Below are positions 11,257 through 23,100 of a stretch of DNA of 64,000 nt, piece by piece. The notes under the pieces were generated by a model. That model did no database searches and was not told the DNA's origin. It was given only the letters and a program-made list of their open reading frames with translations. Origin of the DNA: Neoconidiobolus thromboides FSU 785 (lineage: Eukaryota > Entomophthoromycota > Entomophthoromycetes > Entomophthorales > Neoconidiobolaceae); NCBI GenBank assembly GCA_025603075.1, contig MU626343.1:23599-87598 (forward strand), in the 5' to 3' direction. The position numbers and the translations under genes were made by a program. The first letter of the stretch is position 1. The number at the start of each line of letters is the position of its first letter.

Positions 11257-11586
11257 CCTTGATTTCATTTAACCCCTCTGAGTACTAAAGCCTCAAAGAA
11301 GCTTTCTGATTGGACTACGATTTCTAATCAATTTCATACTGTTAGGTTAATTTCTGAAACTCAATTCTTAAAGGGTTAAGTTGATTTAAAACATGTGGGC
11401 AATGTTTGTCCATGGTACTTAAGTGCCTAGAAAACATTACCGATCTCTAGCCTTTCTACTATAGCGTTAAAAAATAAATTATAGAATCGTTTTATAAGAA
11501 ATTCAAAAAAATTGTACATTTGTTCGTTGTTATCATGACTGTTCAAAGACTTCATAATTTTTTCTACCTTGTGACAAGCTGATTTT

Positions 11587-11611
11587 TGATCTACTACAAT
11601 TAAGTTTATCA
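11587..11611 (+). promoter_or_regulatory. Conserved upstream motif of trypsin 1
   Basis: TGATCTACTAC and then GTTTATCA recur at 14551-14575 before the second trypsin, 59 and 71 bp upstream of the respective ATGs. Surrounding non-coding sequence is much less conserved, so a promoter role is plausible but unproven. Confidence 0.4.
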
Positions 11612-11669
11612 TAAAATTAAAATTTTAATTAATAGTTTAAAAGTTTATTGATGTTTTGAGACTGCTGTC

Positions 11670-12587
11670 ATGTCAATATTCAACTTTTTATTTTTAGTGA
11701 TATTTAACTTGTATTTAATCACCAGCTTAAAGTCTTATGATCTAAGAAATGACTTAGCTAGCTTAGAGAACCGATATGGCCTAAATTTACCACCAGGAAG
11801 TCGGATAGTGTATGGAGAGATAGCAGAAGAACCTGATCAATATCATTTTATTATGGCAATTGCCATTGGACTGCTTCCAGACAGCGTAATCTGTGGAGGT
11901 ACTTTGATTAATCCATATACCATAGTAACCGCAGCACATTGTAACAAAACATTTGGGTTTCAGGGTTTAATTGCTTTTCAATCAATCTATGACTTTGATG
12001 ATCCAGAACAGGTTAGAAGAGGGAGCAGATATAATATTATCAATTTTATTCAACATCCAAATTATGACCCAGAGCTGGGTGTTAATGATAGTAAATGCTA
12101 AGTTATCTTATTTTGGTAATTTTTTATTAACCTCTTTTCTTAAGTTGCAGTACTACGACTGAATAGACCTGCCAGGGTTAAGGCTCCAGTCATGTTTGAT
12201 GATGGTACCATAGCAAACGATTTTTTACATAAAGTAAGGGTTGTTGGATGGGGTTTCTATGAAGTTGGAAGGAGAGTATCTAGTAGGGTGTTGAGGAGAG
12301 CAGATTTACAAATAACTGATAACAGGATGTGCCAACTTTATATGAAAACTCTGTTAGGTGAATTTGTAAGTGAAGACAAACATGTATGTGCTTTAAAAAT
12401 CGGTGGTCAAACTGATTCTTGTCAAGGAGATAGTGGCGGTCCTCTTTTAGCTCGAGTTTGTGGAGAGTGGATTGTGGTTGGAATTGTTTCTTTCGGTTAT
12501 CAGTGTGGATTAGCTACAGTACCCGGTGTATATACTAAGGTTGGCGCTTTTTTGGATTTTATTAGACAATATACGTTTTATAGATAG
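11670..12587 (+). CDS. Secreted trypsin-like serine protease 1
   Basis: Exons 11670-12090 and 12145-12587 with a 54-nt intron; 287 aa. A hydrophobic signal peptide (residues 1-20) is followed by a short propeptide and the activation site R45-I46 (SRIVYGE; the usual IVGG is IVYG here). S1 family landmarks: CGG before the catalytic His90 in TAAHC, Asp140 in NDIAVLRL (completed across the intron), VVGWG, and Ser237 in GDSGGP. Asp231, six residues before the serine, together with SFG and VPGVYTKV, predicts trypsin specificity (cleavage after Lys/Arg). Cysteines at the expected bridge positions support an extracellular enzyme. It is a tandem duplicate of the gene at 14646, with the intron in the same place. 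In fungi such trypsins are secreted digestive or host-degrading proteases. Confidence 0.95.
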
Positions 12588-13500
12588 AAGAGTGTCTAAT
12601 AATAATCAAGTTAATAATTTTATAGTTCATTAGTGTAAACACAAATCAGCTAAAACACGTGGTTTTCCTATATACTTCAATCGAGTTCAACGAATACTAT
12701 ATAACAATAATCCCAAGTTTTTCTGATTTTATTCAAATTATAAATTTACCACATTCTGTATGATATGCAACTGGTTTAGAAATTTGACAAATTTAAGATG
12801 GACCAATTTCAACAAAATTAGCTTAAAATTAAAAGTTTTATCAATGGTCTTTTCAATTTTTATGCTTAAAAATAAACAAAGTATAAGATAAATATTCATA
12901 ATCTTTTGCATATAAAATATTCAATAATTTATATTGATTCCAAAATAACTAAGTTTATTAGAATTAATACTATATGCTAGTAAATTTATTTTATTCTTCA
13001 TAATCATACAGATGATTCTCACTTTAAATTGAAAATGAGTAGTAATAATTTTCAAAATTAGCCATTTAGTATTTTTTTAAAGTTTACTGCTAAAAAATCA
13101 GCGGTTTACATTAAAGTTTATAATCCTAAACTAGAAGGCTATTTATAAATGAATCTAATCTGGTATGCTACCACTTTAATTATTACTATTGCTAGTATCT
13201 TTTTGTATTTATAATTTTAAAAGAAAGCTATAACGTTTGAGAATTTTTGATTTTCACATTCTAAATTTGATAGTATAAAAAGGAATTCGACTCATCAGTA
13301 AAATTATGAAAATTAACAACAAGCTTAAATCAATTTACAAACTGTCTTATTAAAATCTGACAAAAATTAGTGATTAAAAATTTTGGTCAAATTTTACTAG
13401 TGTTTTGACCCTATTTTTTAAAATAAAAACATTATTTTTAGTTTTAGGTGAACCAGCTTTAATTATTCTCATTTTTGTTCCTGTTTTAATTATTTTAAAA
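12588..13500. other. Intergenic between tandem trypsins, part 1
   Basis: AT-rich. No reading frame or repeat recognised. Confidence 0.45.
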
Positions 13501-13600
13501 TTTGAGAATGTTCTTTGACTTCATCGCTTTTTCCATTTTTAAGCGCTATTTGATGGAAAGAGTATCAGTAAACTTATTAAACGAAAAAATATATTCTCAT
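13501..13600 (-). mobile_element. MITE copy 9
   Basis: Worn copy between the two trypsin genes: TTTGAGAATGTT start, centre AAGCGCTATTTG, TTCTCAT end. Confidence 0.7.
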
Positions 13601-14550
13601 CTAAAAAATCAAATTATATATTTTTATTAACAAAATCTTCAATGATTTGACATTTGGCTTTGAATTTGAATTACACAAATTGTTATTAATTTTTTTCAAC
13701 TATGACCATAAACAAAAATATATTTTAAATACTACAAGTTTAAAGTTTTTCCAATAACTATATAAAGCAGTGTTTTGTTTAAAAATTAGCTAAATATTTT
13801 TTAAAATTTTAAACTGAAGAATAAGAGTAAGCAAAAATAAAGTATAAAAAGATTCTTATATTATACTTTATACATTGTTGTCTCCTAAAATCAAAATAGA
13901 TATTTGATAATTAAATAAAAAAGTAATAAACTTAATACTCTTAATGTATAAGAAACGTTTTAAACCATTTTTAAGTATTGTGACATATTTGTTTCAATGA
14001 TATTTATTAATTAAGGGTTTAAGCTTTGGTAGTACGGTTATCTTGTTCAGTCAAAAGTTGTGAATTAAAGTACATAAATTTCATATATCAATTATCCATA
14101 CATGATATATGGATATGTAAATTTTATGTGTAAGCAAATGGCTTTAATATTTTTGAAGCTTCCTTGGTGGTAACTGCTTTATAATTAAACATTACGGGAT
14201 TTATAGTGCTTGATATGGCTTAATGTTTTCAGCAAAAGTAGTAGTAATATTGCTTGCTTATAGCATGTTTTTTAGGAGCTTTGGTAGAGCATTAATTTAT
14301 GATTTTTTATTATATAAACATGGTTGAAATTACAACTATGTAAACCGTCTTTAAAGATCACTCATTGCTACTACTTTTATCATATAAAGTCATTGTCATG
14401 TATTGTGATTAATCGGTATTATTTTTTTAAACAAAATAACTATTTTTTATAATTTTATAGCATTTTTATACTACTTTTTACTTTTTAAAGTGCTACAGTT
14501 TTTTAAATTTTTAAAACTCATTTATTATCCAAAAATAGCAACTTAATTTT
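13601..14550. other. Intergenic between tandem trypsins, part 2
   Basis: AT-rich. No gene seen. Confidence 0.45.
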
Positions 14551-14575
14551 TGATCTACTACTATTATGTTTATCA
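14551..14575 (+). promoter_or_regulatory. Conserved upstream motif of trypsin 2
   Basis: Second occurrence of the TGATCTACTAC...GTTTATCA block found before trypsin 1. Confidence 0.4.
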
Positions 14576-14645
14576 CTAAATTAAACAAAAATTTAAAGAG
14601 ATACAATTAAAATTTTATTTATTTATATTCGAAATATTAACTATC

Positions 14646-15562
14646 ATGTCAATATTCAATCTATTATTCCTAACAATAGTAAATCTACAACTAATCACCA
14701 GTTTAAAGTCTTATGATCTAAGAGCGGATTTAGCCAATTTAGAGAACCGATATGGTCTAAATTTACCATCAGGGAGTAGAATTGTAAACGGAGAGATAGC
14801 AGAAGAGCCAGAGCAATATCATTTTATCATGGCTATATCTACCGATCTATTACCAGGTTTCGTAATCTGTGGCGGTACTTTGATTAATCCATATACCATA
14901 GTAACCGCATCTCATTGTAACAAAACAATTGGATTTCAGGGTTTAATTGCGTATCAATCTGTTTATGACTTTGATGATGAAGAACAATTTAACAAAGGGA
15001 CAAAATTTAACATTATTGATTTTATTCAACATCCAAAATATGATCCAGAGTTATATATTAATGATAGTAAGAATTAATTTAAATTGTTTAATAGCTTTTT
15101 GTTAATATTTTTTTCTTAGTTGCTGTGTTAAGACTAGATAAGCCTGCTAAGGTTAAAGCCCCAATTAAGTTTGATGATGGTACTATTGCAAACGATTTTT
15201 TGCATAAAGTAAGAGTAATAGGATGGGGCTTGTATGGAGCTGGGAATACGGAAACCAGTAGAGTGTTAAGAAGGGCCGACTTACAAATAAGTGATAGCAA
15301 GTTATGTCAAATATATATGAAATCTTTATTAGATATTTATATAAGTGAAGAAAAGCACATTTGTGCTTTAAAAATTGGTGGACAAGCTGATTCTTGCCAG
15401 GGAGATAGTGGTGGTCCCCTTATATCACGAGTTTGTGGTGAATGGGTTTTGGTTGGAGTTGTTTCTTTTGGTTATGAGTGTGGGTTAGCTACAGCACCTG
15501 GTATTTATACTAAAGTTGGCAATTACTTGGATTTTATTAAAGAAAACACTTTTTATAAATAA
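14646..15562 (+). CDS. Secreted trypsin-like serine protease 2
   Basis: Exons 14646-15066 and 15120-15562, 53-nt intron; 287 aa, the same length as its neighbour. Signal peptide, activation site RIVNGE, His90 in TASHC (the usual TAAHC has Ala to Ser), Asp140 at the exon junction (INDIAVLRL), Ser237 in GDSGGP and Asp231 in ADSCQGD predict an active trypsin. Compared with copy 1 the enzyme core is highly similar, while the autolysis-loop region (GLYGAGNTETS versus GFYEVGRRVS) and the calcium/70-loop region differ, the usual sites of functional divergence. The two genes are co-oriented, with about 2 kb of repeat-containing DNA between them. Confidence 0.95.
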
Positions 15563-15687
15563 ATATATAGGGTTATAGCCAATTTAATCATTTTAAATAT
15601 AAATTTCATTTATTCAATAAGCAAATATTTTTTAAAATTTATAAATAGTAAACATAAAATAGAAATAAAAAACAAACAGGAATTAAA

Positions 15688-16733
15688 TTAATTAACTTCA
15701 GTTACGACTGGTTGGCCTATCCCACTTTCTGGATTTTGAAGTAAGTCACTTTGCTGCTTACGAAGTCGTACATACTCCATACTGCATTTAACAATTATAA
15801 GGAACCCTAACAACATCAATATATAAGCAAACCAGACTGTTGTTGCTGGTAGTATACCATCAATAGCAAAGAGATCATTGATTTCCTTTTTATCCTGTTC
15901 CCCAATTAACTCTAAGTTGCTATTATAATATATTGCTTGAATCTCAAATCCTTGATTTAACAGTGTAATACCTAATCCTATCAAAGAACCAAGCTAAAAA
16001 TACAATCAATAAAAAATAACAAAAACAATATTATTAACTTACTCTTCCTGCATGGTTAATATGTAAAAAGTAAGTTATCACAAAACCAATATAATGAAAT
16101 AAAGATGAAATAAATGCATTCCAAACAAATGATACTAGCCCTCCAACTGGTAACCCTTCTACCAAAAGATCATCAATATCTAAGGCACTTAAAGTACGCG
16201 CATGTCCAGTACTTTCATCAAAACAAGGCGGTGCTGGTTCTTGCATCACTGTATCATAGCCTGGAAGTTGACCATTTGATTCTGTTTCTCCGTCCCACTC
16301 ATTTGGAGGTAACAAAGGTGGAGGAGGCAAACTATTACTATTACCATCTCCGCGATTAGGTTCTGTACTAGGTTTTGCACTTAAATTGGCAAATACACCA
16401 TCATTAATAGCACCCATTGTGGGCGGTAAACGTATTACGTTTTCTGGTTTTTCTTCGTTATTGTCAATATTATTATCATTATTTTCTATTCTTGTTTCCG
16501 TCCTTTCTACTGAAACTTCTTCTTGAGTTTGCTTCTTTTCTTCCTCTCCTTCCTCCTCTTCCTCTTCTTCATTTATTCGAAATGCATCAGATAATGGATG
16601 CTCAATCAAAGAACTACTTTGAGTAGCTTCAGTTTCATTTGAATCTATATCATTAGAGTTTAACTAAAAAAGTGATTAAACCATTGCTTTTATTTTAAGA
16701 AACATTAACACTTACTTTTTGATAACTTGCCAT
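15688..16733 (-). CDS. BSD2: Bsd2/NDFIP-family membrane adaptor (metal homeostasis, Rsp5/Nedd4 adaptor)
   Basis: Three exons (16716-16733, 16043-16663, 15688-15993; introns 52 and 49 nt); 314 aa. The first exon is only six codons (MASYQK), joined in frame to a long acidic Glu-rich stretch. The family signature GAINDGVFANLSAKPS is present, then a Pro-rich segment with PGYD and APPCFDE, then three hydrophobic segments: VGGLVSFVWNAFISSLFHY, SLIGLGITLLNQGF and WFAYILMLLGFLIIV. Yeast Bsd2 and human NDFIP1/2 are Golgi/endosome proteins that bring NEDD4-type ubiquitin ligases to metal transporters and other cargo through PPxY motifs. Here the best candidate is PPCF, with Phe in place of Tyr, so ligase binding may rely on LPGYD-type sites. 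Exon sums and frames close exactly. Confidence 0.85.
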
Positions 16734-16877
16734 GACTTTATGTATTATTTAATTATTAAATAAAACGATAGAATATTAAGTGAATTTTTAAATTGTTGAA
16801 AAAATTATTTTCAATTAATAAATTAAGATTAACTTTGCATGACAATCAATGGAACAGCATTAGTCAGATTGTGTTTT

Positions 16878-16911
16878 TTAATTGGTCGATACCCTTGCGT
16901 CAACCAATTAA
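16878..16911. promoter_or_regulatory. Perfect 9-bp inverted repeat upstream of the Bsd2-like gene
   Basis: TTAATTGGT and ACCAATTAA flank a 16-bp spacer, about 145 bp upstream of the start codon. It could be a dimeric factor site or contain CCAAT boxes (ACCAAT on each strand). Function unproven. Confidence 0.3.
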
Positions 16912-17031
16912 TTGGGGTTTTTTCTATATCCACCGCTCAAATCAGTGAACTAGATCACAGATAAAGTAACCTTTAATGGTTTAGATATGAAATAATTTTG
17001 ATCTTTAGTTGTTTAATTGGTGGCTTAACTT

Positions 17032-17066
17032 GACTCAACTTGGCCTAACTTGGCTTAACTTGGCTT
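17032..17066. repeat. Short tandem repeat, unit about 10 bp (AACTTGGCTT)
   Basis: Three to four imperfect copies of (G)GCTTAACTT with small variations. Confidence 0.7.
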
Positions 17067-18345
17067 TGTTCTTTAAACTTCAAATAAATTCATCGAATGT
17101 TGTGGAAATAGCTAGTAGCGCTAAAAAGTGCTACTAGTGTGAAAATTGTCTTCAAAACAATATATACAATAAACTTCTTTCTATCATTATTATTATTTTA
17201 AAATAAGAAAGAACTATATAGATTAGTAGGTTTGAGAAATGACTAATGGTGGAAACATAATTTTTATGTTTGATTTGGGTTTATATTTGTTAATTTATAC
17301 GGTAATATTTTTCGTTTCATTTTTTGTCCATTTCTAATGTAGCGTGAAATTAGAAAATTATTAGACGAATGCTTAGACAAAAACACGGCCATTTGGCTTT
17401 TTCAATTAATCAAAAACCAATCATCATAGTTCAATATTTGTTTATTTTATAATTTTTATATGAAAACTGACGAAAAGTATGCTTTGGGTTTAAGTTGATT
17501 CATATAAAAGCAATTCTTCAGCTATGTCTTTATCATTTTCTTTTTTGCCAGCGGACTTTTCTCAACTTATTTCAAAATGCTTTTATAAAAGTTACATATT
17601 TCTTCAACATTAATTGAGATCATAAGTTACATGTCCATTATTACTTTTTATTAATAGGATTCTGTTTAATCTAAAGTGGTGCAAAATCATTATTGAATTT
17701 TTTGTTTCAATATAGTCATTAAATTTATATTTCAAATATATCAATTACGTCCACATAACAAAATGTTACCGTTCACTATGTTTACAACAAAAAAATTCAT
17801 TTTTTTATTCAAGTTTATTATACACTATCGAATTCAAATACAAATAACTCTTAAAAGGTTCAAAACACTCTGATAAATATGCAAAGATTTCGCTATGAGT
17901 ATTTAGTAAGCACTACAAGCACATAGTCAGAGTTACATTAGGACATACCTTTAAATTGTGTCTACTAATGTTTTAACGTTTATTAGTTTTAACTTGAAAT
18001 GCTTGTTAATGGTAATTAGCCTCTTATATATTTAATGTTAACATAATATTAAAATAAAAGTTTTATAGAAAAAATGATACTAAGAGTTTAACCAATTATA
18101 ACAATTAACTCAAGTTGTTGAATTATTTGGAAAATATAAAACAATGAGGAAAAAGTAAATACTATTGATTCTACACTAAATCATTGGTAGATACTTTTTC
18201 ATCTTCAGTCGTTACTTTATCATCTCATATCTAAATCATACAAATTAGAGTTTGAATATATTTTTTAATTATCTCAATATAAAACAGGTAAAGTGAAGGT
18301 GCAGTCCACCCTAATGACTTAGTCATCTAATCTCATTCCTATTAG

Positions 18346-18447
18346 CTCTGGGGATATATTTTTTTTGTTAAAGAATTTTGCTAACAATCTTTCCGCTCAA
18401 ATACCACTTAAAAATGGAAAAAGTAATAAAGACAAAAAAACATCCCT
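18346..18447 (+). mobile_element. MITE copy 10
   Basis: CTGGGGATATATTTT start; the centre is changed to ATACCACTTA, so the AGCGCT palindrome is lost. Confidence 0.75.
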
Positions 18448-18934
18448 TACTTTAAAATACATCTGATGTTTCTATTTTTTTTGTTTCTATTCATAAAACA
18501 ATTGAGAATCATCAGCTCTTCTAAGTTTTTGAAAAGCAATGAGTATAATTTATACTCACATTATATTAACTAAAATTTAAAATTAAATAGAAATAAAAAC
18601 AAGTTAAAAAGATAACTGCATAACACACAATGAATAAAATAAAAGAGCATAGTGACTGCTTTTTTTAGTAACGTTTATTCTAAAAATTTGAATAATACTA
18701 GGGAGTAGATACAGTAGTAACAGTATGGCGTCTTTATAAGACAATAAAATCTGGGCAACTGCCTGGTTATAATTTCGGATCCAGAAAATAGGATAATAGC
18801 CATTTTTGATTACTATCATTCATTAGTTAGTACTTTATGCTAAATTAATTTGATCAATATGATTATTTATAGAATAGTAATAAAGCATGTAAAGTTAAAA
18901 AGATCGTATACAAGAAGTTAGACTTTCAATCATT

Positions 18935-19040
18935 AAATGGTGATGTGTTTTTGTATTTAAGAATTTTACTAATAATTTTCCACTCAAATAGCGCTTAAAG
19001 GATGGAAAAAGTGATGAAGCCAAAAGAAACACTCCCAAAT
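18935..19040 (+). mobile_element. MITE copy 11
   Basis: Complete with AAATAGCGCTTAAAGGATGG core and end ACACTCCCAAAT. Confidence 0.85.
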
Positions 19041-19182
19041 GTTGTGATATATATAGTTTATCTAATATTTTGATTCATCCATGAAGCAAAATATAAAAAA
19101 GCAGCAAATCCATTATAAAGGTTTTCAATTGATTTAAGCCAATTTTTTAACGGAGGAGTCTTGATGATTTATAACAGTAGTA

Positions 19183-19896
19183 TCAAAAACAGAAATCAAA
19201 CCTGTTTGAGTAGTTAAGGTATCCAAAAAGTATGTAATCTGTATAAGTTGCCTTTTCATCTTCCAAAAACTTGTGTTTAGCTAATCTTTCGCAAAATGTT
19301 GAGAACATTTTTCCAATCATATGCCGTGTGGCTTCTTTATCATGAGTAAGCACCTTTAAATATATTCCAAACCTTATTTCTTGCTCTTCAGCTTCTGAAT
19401 CTTTATAAAATTTTAACATTGTTAAGTAAAATAAGGGTCCAAAGATATATTTATACTCTAATAATGTATTAGCAAAGCTTTGAAGTTCTAGAGATACATT
19501 GTTTCCTGAATATTTTCCTTCAAGGTACCTAGCAACTATTGACGGTTCGGAAGTTATAGCCTCAACATCAAGACTTATAAGATACAGGTTATTCTAAAAT
19601 ACTTTTATAATAAATGAGATAAAATTAGTAAGAAATAGTTACCTTAAATCTGAGAATTCCTCGTTATCCCCAATATACATAAACTTATCCATAATAATCT
19701 TGACATTATCTTCAAGAAATGTAAGCTTTTTCGCATTAAGGCCAACTTTCTTAATAAATAAATTAAAACAATATTTGATTAAAGCATAATCTTTTACCTT
19801 ATGCTTTAAAGCTAACAAAGTTCTCCATACTAATGGATTAGATAAAGTGCCTGCCCTCTTTTCTATCAACTCGTGAATTTCTATCATCTTTATCAA
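19183..19896 (-). pseudogene. Glutathione S-transferase-like gene, probably decayed
   Basis: The upstream frame (19639-19896, start ATG 19896) has GST N-domain features: IHELIEKRAGTLSNPLVWRT, ALKHKVKDYALIK and later KIIMDKF. A second frame (about 19183-19600) has C-domain features: EPSIVARYLEGKYSG, IRFGIYLKVL and FLEDEKATYTDYILFGYL, as in fungal GSTs of the GstA/YghU-like type. A GT-AG intron (GTAACT...TTTTAG, about 46 nt) lies between them, but joining it gives the wrong frame, so at least one indel is present. The thioredoxin-fold middle also looks distorted. I therefore call a pseudogene or a mis-sequenced gene. It sits 140 bp from a MITE in a region rich in other gene relics. Confidence 0.5.
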
Positions 19897-20868
19897 AATT
19901 AAAAGACAAAAAAAGCATCTTTGTTTATCTCATCAAAATAAAACTTATTTATTTTATGGATTAACCTCAACTTTTCATTTCAAATTAAGTTTTGGAACTG
20001 ATTAAATAAAAAAATGGAAGTAAAATCGAAGTTATAGGAAACAGTGGATTTCAAGTAATAAAAATGATCAAAAGTATAAAAACGTTAAACAATACTGAAC
20101 AAAAGCCCATAAAAAAACAATATTCTGGCTACTATTAAAATCATAATAAAGATACTCGATTTCTATCACTTAGTTGATAAAGAGGGAGGAGGGCCATATA
20201 GTCCTTATTGGTGGTAGATTCTAATATATTTAAAACAATTATTTACATTCCACTAACTTTTGTTTACTATTAGCCTAAAGTTTAGCTTTTTATTATATAG
20301 CCTTGATTTTTAAATCAATAATTTTACCCTCAAAAATGTTGTAAGGCACATTTTGAAACTAAGAGAGTATTATAATATACAAACGACAGTAAACTACCTT
20401 CAAGTATTGCTTTATCTATCAATCAAACTTGGAGTAAAACCCCCTTGATCGTCATTGGCATGAATTACATATATAAATATAAAACCATAGCAACTAGATT
20501 GAGTTTACATACTATACCAACCTTTTATCCCCCCCACGGTCATTTGCTCTTTAGTCAGCTTGAATACTAATTAAATCCTACCATGTTTTTCCTTGAACCA
20601 ATATTAATTCATGTGATTAATAAAGCCTAAGAGAAAGGCAGGAGTTACTTTATATGTACGAAGAAACTTATTCTAGTATTTTAATCAAACAGTTTTTTGG
20701 AGAGAAGTAAGAGTTCATTAAATCGAATGGAGGCCTTTTATTACCTTTAAATGAACTGATTGATGAGAAGAAGTATTCAGGTGGCGAGATAGATAGATAG
20801 ATACATTCTTCTCTAACTTATCGATTTATCGGTTTTTAGTTTTAGTTATATAGTTGGCTGCAATGACT
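19897..20868. other. Intergenic, AT-rich
   Basis: No gene found. A short (AGAT)4 microsatellite lies at 20787-20803. Confidence 0.5.
20787..20803. repeat. (AGAT)n microsatellite
   Basis: Four perfect AGAT units plus one base. Confidence 0.8.
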
Positions 20869-20974
20869 ATATGGAGATGTTTTTTTAGTTTCATTACTTT
20901 TCCCATCTTTTAAGCGCTATTTGAGTGGAAAGATTGTTAGTAAAATCCTTAAACACAAAAATACATCCCCATAT
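20869..20974 (-). mobile_element. MITE copy 12
   Basis: Nearly consensus, ATATGGAGATG to CATCCCCATAT, centre AAGCGCTATTTGAGTGG. Confidence 0.9.
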
Positions 20975-21230
20975 GCTGTTTGACCATTGAAAACGATTTA
21001 ATTAATGACAGCCCAAGTCCTGATTGACACATTAAAGGTCATTGATAATTTAAAACATTGATTTGTTACAATTCAACAGCTTTATTAGGAGTGTGCGGGT
21101 TCTTTTGACCCTTAACTAAGCTTATTTATGAATAAATAAATAAATTGAAAGAAACATTTGTTAACTTGAATAAAATATTGTAAAGCTTTATAAATCAAAT
21201 CGAACTAAAACATACTAAAACATAATATAG

Positions 21231-21600
21231 TTTAATAACCAATTCCTCTTAAGTAATTGGAAAGCTATGAGGCAACTCTTGAAGCTTCATCATATTGAGT
21301 AGAATCACCATGAATACCAATAATGATATCCTTAGTAGTTTTTGAAATGGCAACACCGCCATGTCCAAGTTTATCATCAACTTATCATCAACCTTGATAC
21401 ACATCTTCCTTTCCCCATTTATAATAATTACATTGGCATAAAAGATACTTGGATCATTAAATCCTTCTATTATAGTTTGTAATCCCTCTGGCGCGATACT
21501 AAAGTCTTCAAAAGATGCCCATACACTACCATTCTCTTTTCTAAAGATAACAGCTTGTTTAGGCTTACCAACAGTTAACACAACTTGACCAATGTACCCT
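21231..21600 (-). pseudogene. Profilin pseudogene 1
   Basis: Profilin is the roughly 125-aa actin-monomer and poly-proline binding protein. Here VLTVGKPKQAVIF, NGSVWASFEDF, SIAPEGLQTIIEGFNDPS, IYGxKG-like ERKMCIKVDDK, then GHGGVAISKTTKDIIIG, YDEASRVAS and LSNYLRGIGY follow the profilin order to a terminal TAA at 21231. Two lesions are visible. An 11-nt direct duplication (GTTGATGATAA twice, near 21374-21395) shifts the frame in the middle, and a TAG replaces a codon between RVAS and LSNYL. The first exon with the WQxYVD start is not recognisable; the readable part begins behind a possible intron acceptor near 21600. Confidence 0.75.
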
Positions 21601-21619
21601 TATCAAGGCTTTTTTTTAA

Positions 21620-22527
21620 ATTTTAATTCAAATAGGAAAGATATTTTAAAAAGTTGTAATTAGTTTGCTATTATGTGAAAGCTTGCTTAAATTATGCATT
21701 GCTACTTCATAAAGTTTATCAAGGATATCCTTGTTCTATACTTATTGATTTTTTGAATATATTTACACCAGAGGTGTAAGTAATGGGTTTTGTTCGATAA
21801 GTTTCAATTTAATGCTGCTAGGACAGGCAGTAATATCAAGTTTCTGATATTTAAATTAAAATTTATTATTACTTTTATAAATAAATACCAAATTTGCAAT
21901 ATTTCCATTGGTATACTACAATAACAACTAGCTTGTCTTATATTCTATATCAATTTTTATATCTAGTTCAGTCTTTTGTTACATAACCAAATGAGATTTA
22001 TCCTGTTTATTAACCCATTAAAAGCTCTATTTTTAGTGATAACCTATTTTGTACTTGAACCTTACCAACAATTTACAAGAGTACTTACCACACTGCTTAT
22101 TACTTCTCCAATATACTATATAATAAATCCATAACAAATGGAGGTGAATGAATGCCCAAGTAAAAATTCTATCACTATTTATAATAAATATTTATTATAA
22201 AGTAAAATAAACATCAACTGAAGATTTATCTGTGAAGTATAAAAATAGCTCAAATAGTTTTAAAATGACATATAGTTTAAAGGGGATCAAACCGAATCGT
22301 TATATCGAATATTATCTGGAGCTTTTAATGTCCACTTTAATATTAAATTTAATGTTAAGCCAGTGCTGAGTTCAAATTTTTTATAATCTACAAATATGTT
22401 GTTGATTTTCTTATAGTATTATGGTAGATTCTACAAAATGAACATATTAACTCTTATTTGGCTTTATCTAGTGACCCTTTTTATTTGCAAATTTTATGTA
22501 TAAATCAGTCATCCAATGTAACTTCCT
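21620..22527. other. Intergenic, AT-rich
   Basis: The first exon of profilin relic 1 might lie in 21650-21760 but cannot be recognised. Nothing else seen. Confidence 0.4.
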
Positions 22528-22628
22528 ATATGGCAGTGTTTTTTTGGTCTTATCACTTTTTCTATTTTTTAAGTCCTGTTTGAGTGAAAAGACTATTGGT
22601 AAAATACAAACAAAAAATACATCCATAT
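22528..22628 (-). mobile_element. MITE copy 13
   Basis: Worn copy, ATATGGCAGTG to CATCCATAT, centre AAGTCCTGTT. Confidence 0.75.
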
Positions 22629-22825
22629 ATGTTGAATTTATTTAATATCATTAGGTCATTAAGTTATTTAAATGAGAGGAAATTATAAAAATGAAAACTA
22701 TAATTTTTTTATTTGAACATTTGTCTACATCGATTTACTAATCAATATAAAAGAAGATCATTTTGTTAATACAACAATTGGCTATATTAACTATTGATTA
22801 GTGTGTAATGAAAAGTAATTAACTA

Positions 22826-22905
22826 TGAGGATTATGTTATATACGAAAGAGCCTCAGCGGTTATTATTTCAATTCTAGAGTATTTAAAAGGAACTGATCC
22901 TTGGA
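22826..22905 (+). pseudogene. Profilin C-terminal fragment (relic 2)
   Basis: The frame YERASAVIISILEYLKGTD resembles the last helix of profilin. The following 30 bases (CATATTTTAGTTTATTTTGAC) closely match the sequence behind relic 3 at about 24250, which supports shared origin. Very short, so low confidence on its own. Confidence 0.35.
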
Positions 22906-23100
22906 TTCTTTTATTTTATTCATATTTTAGTTTATTTTGACTTATAAACTTTTGTTACCTTTATTTAATTAACCATAATAGTAGAAATTTAATCAAATCA
23001 AAAGCATGAATTTTTGATTCCTTTGTTCCTATTCTATATGGTTTAGTTAGGGTTTATACGGCTTATATTTCTGATAGAGCTGCTTGATTTTATTTTATCA

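Larger units (their letters stand above)
16734..18345. other. Long intergenic region 5' of the Bsd2-like gene
   Basis: 1.6 kb without a supported gene. It holds an inverted repeat (16878-16911) and a short tandem repeat (17032-17066), both listed separately. Confidence 0.5.

Noticed and set aside
11427-11612. 61-codon minus-strand ORF upstream of trypsin 1
   Set aside because: It overlaps the conserved upstream block of the trypsins and has no recognisable feature.
16114-16626. Plus-strand ORFs opposite the Bsd2-like gene
   Set aside because: Shadows of the acidic, Glu-rich exon on the other strand.
18604-18819. 71-codon minus-strand ORF with a hydrophobic stretch
   Set aside because: Composition is what AT-rich noncoding DNA yields; no homologue or splice partner seen.
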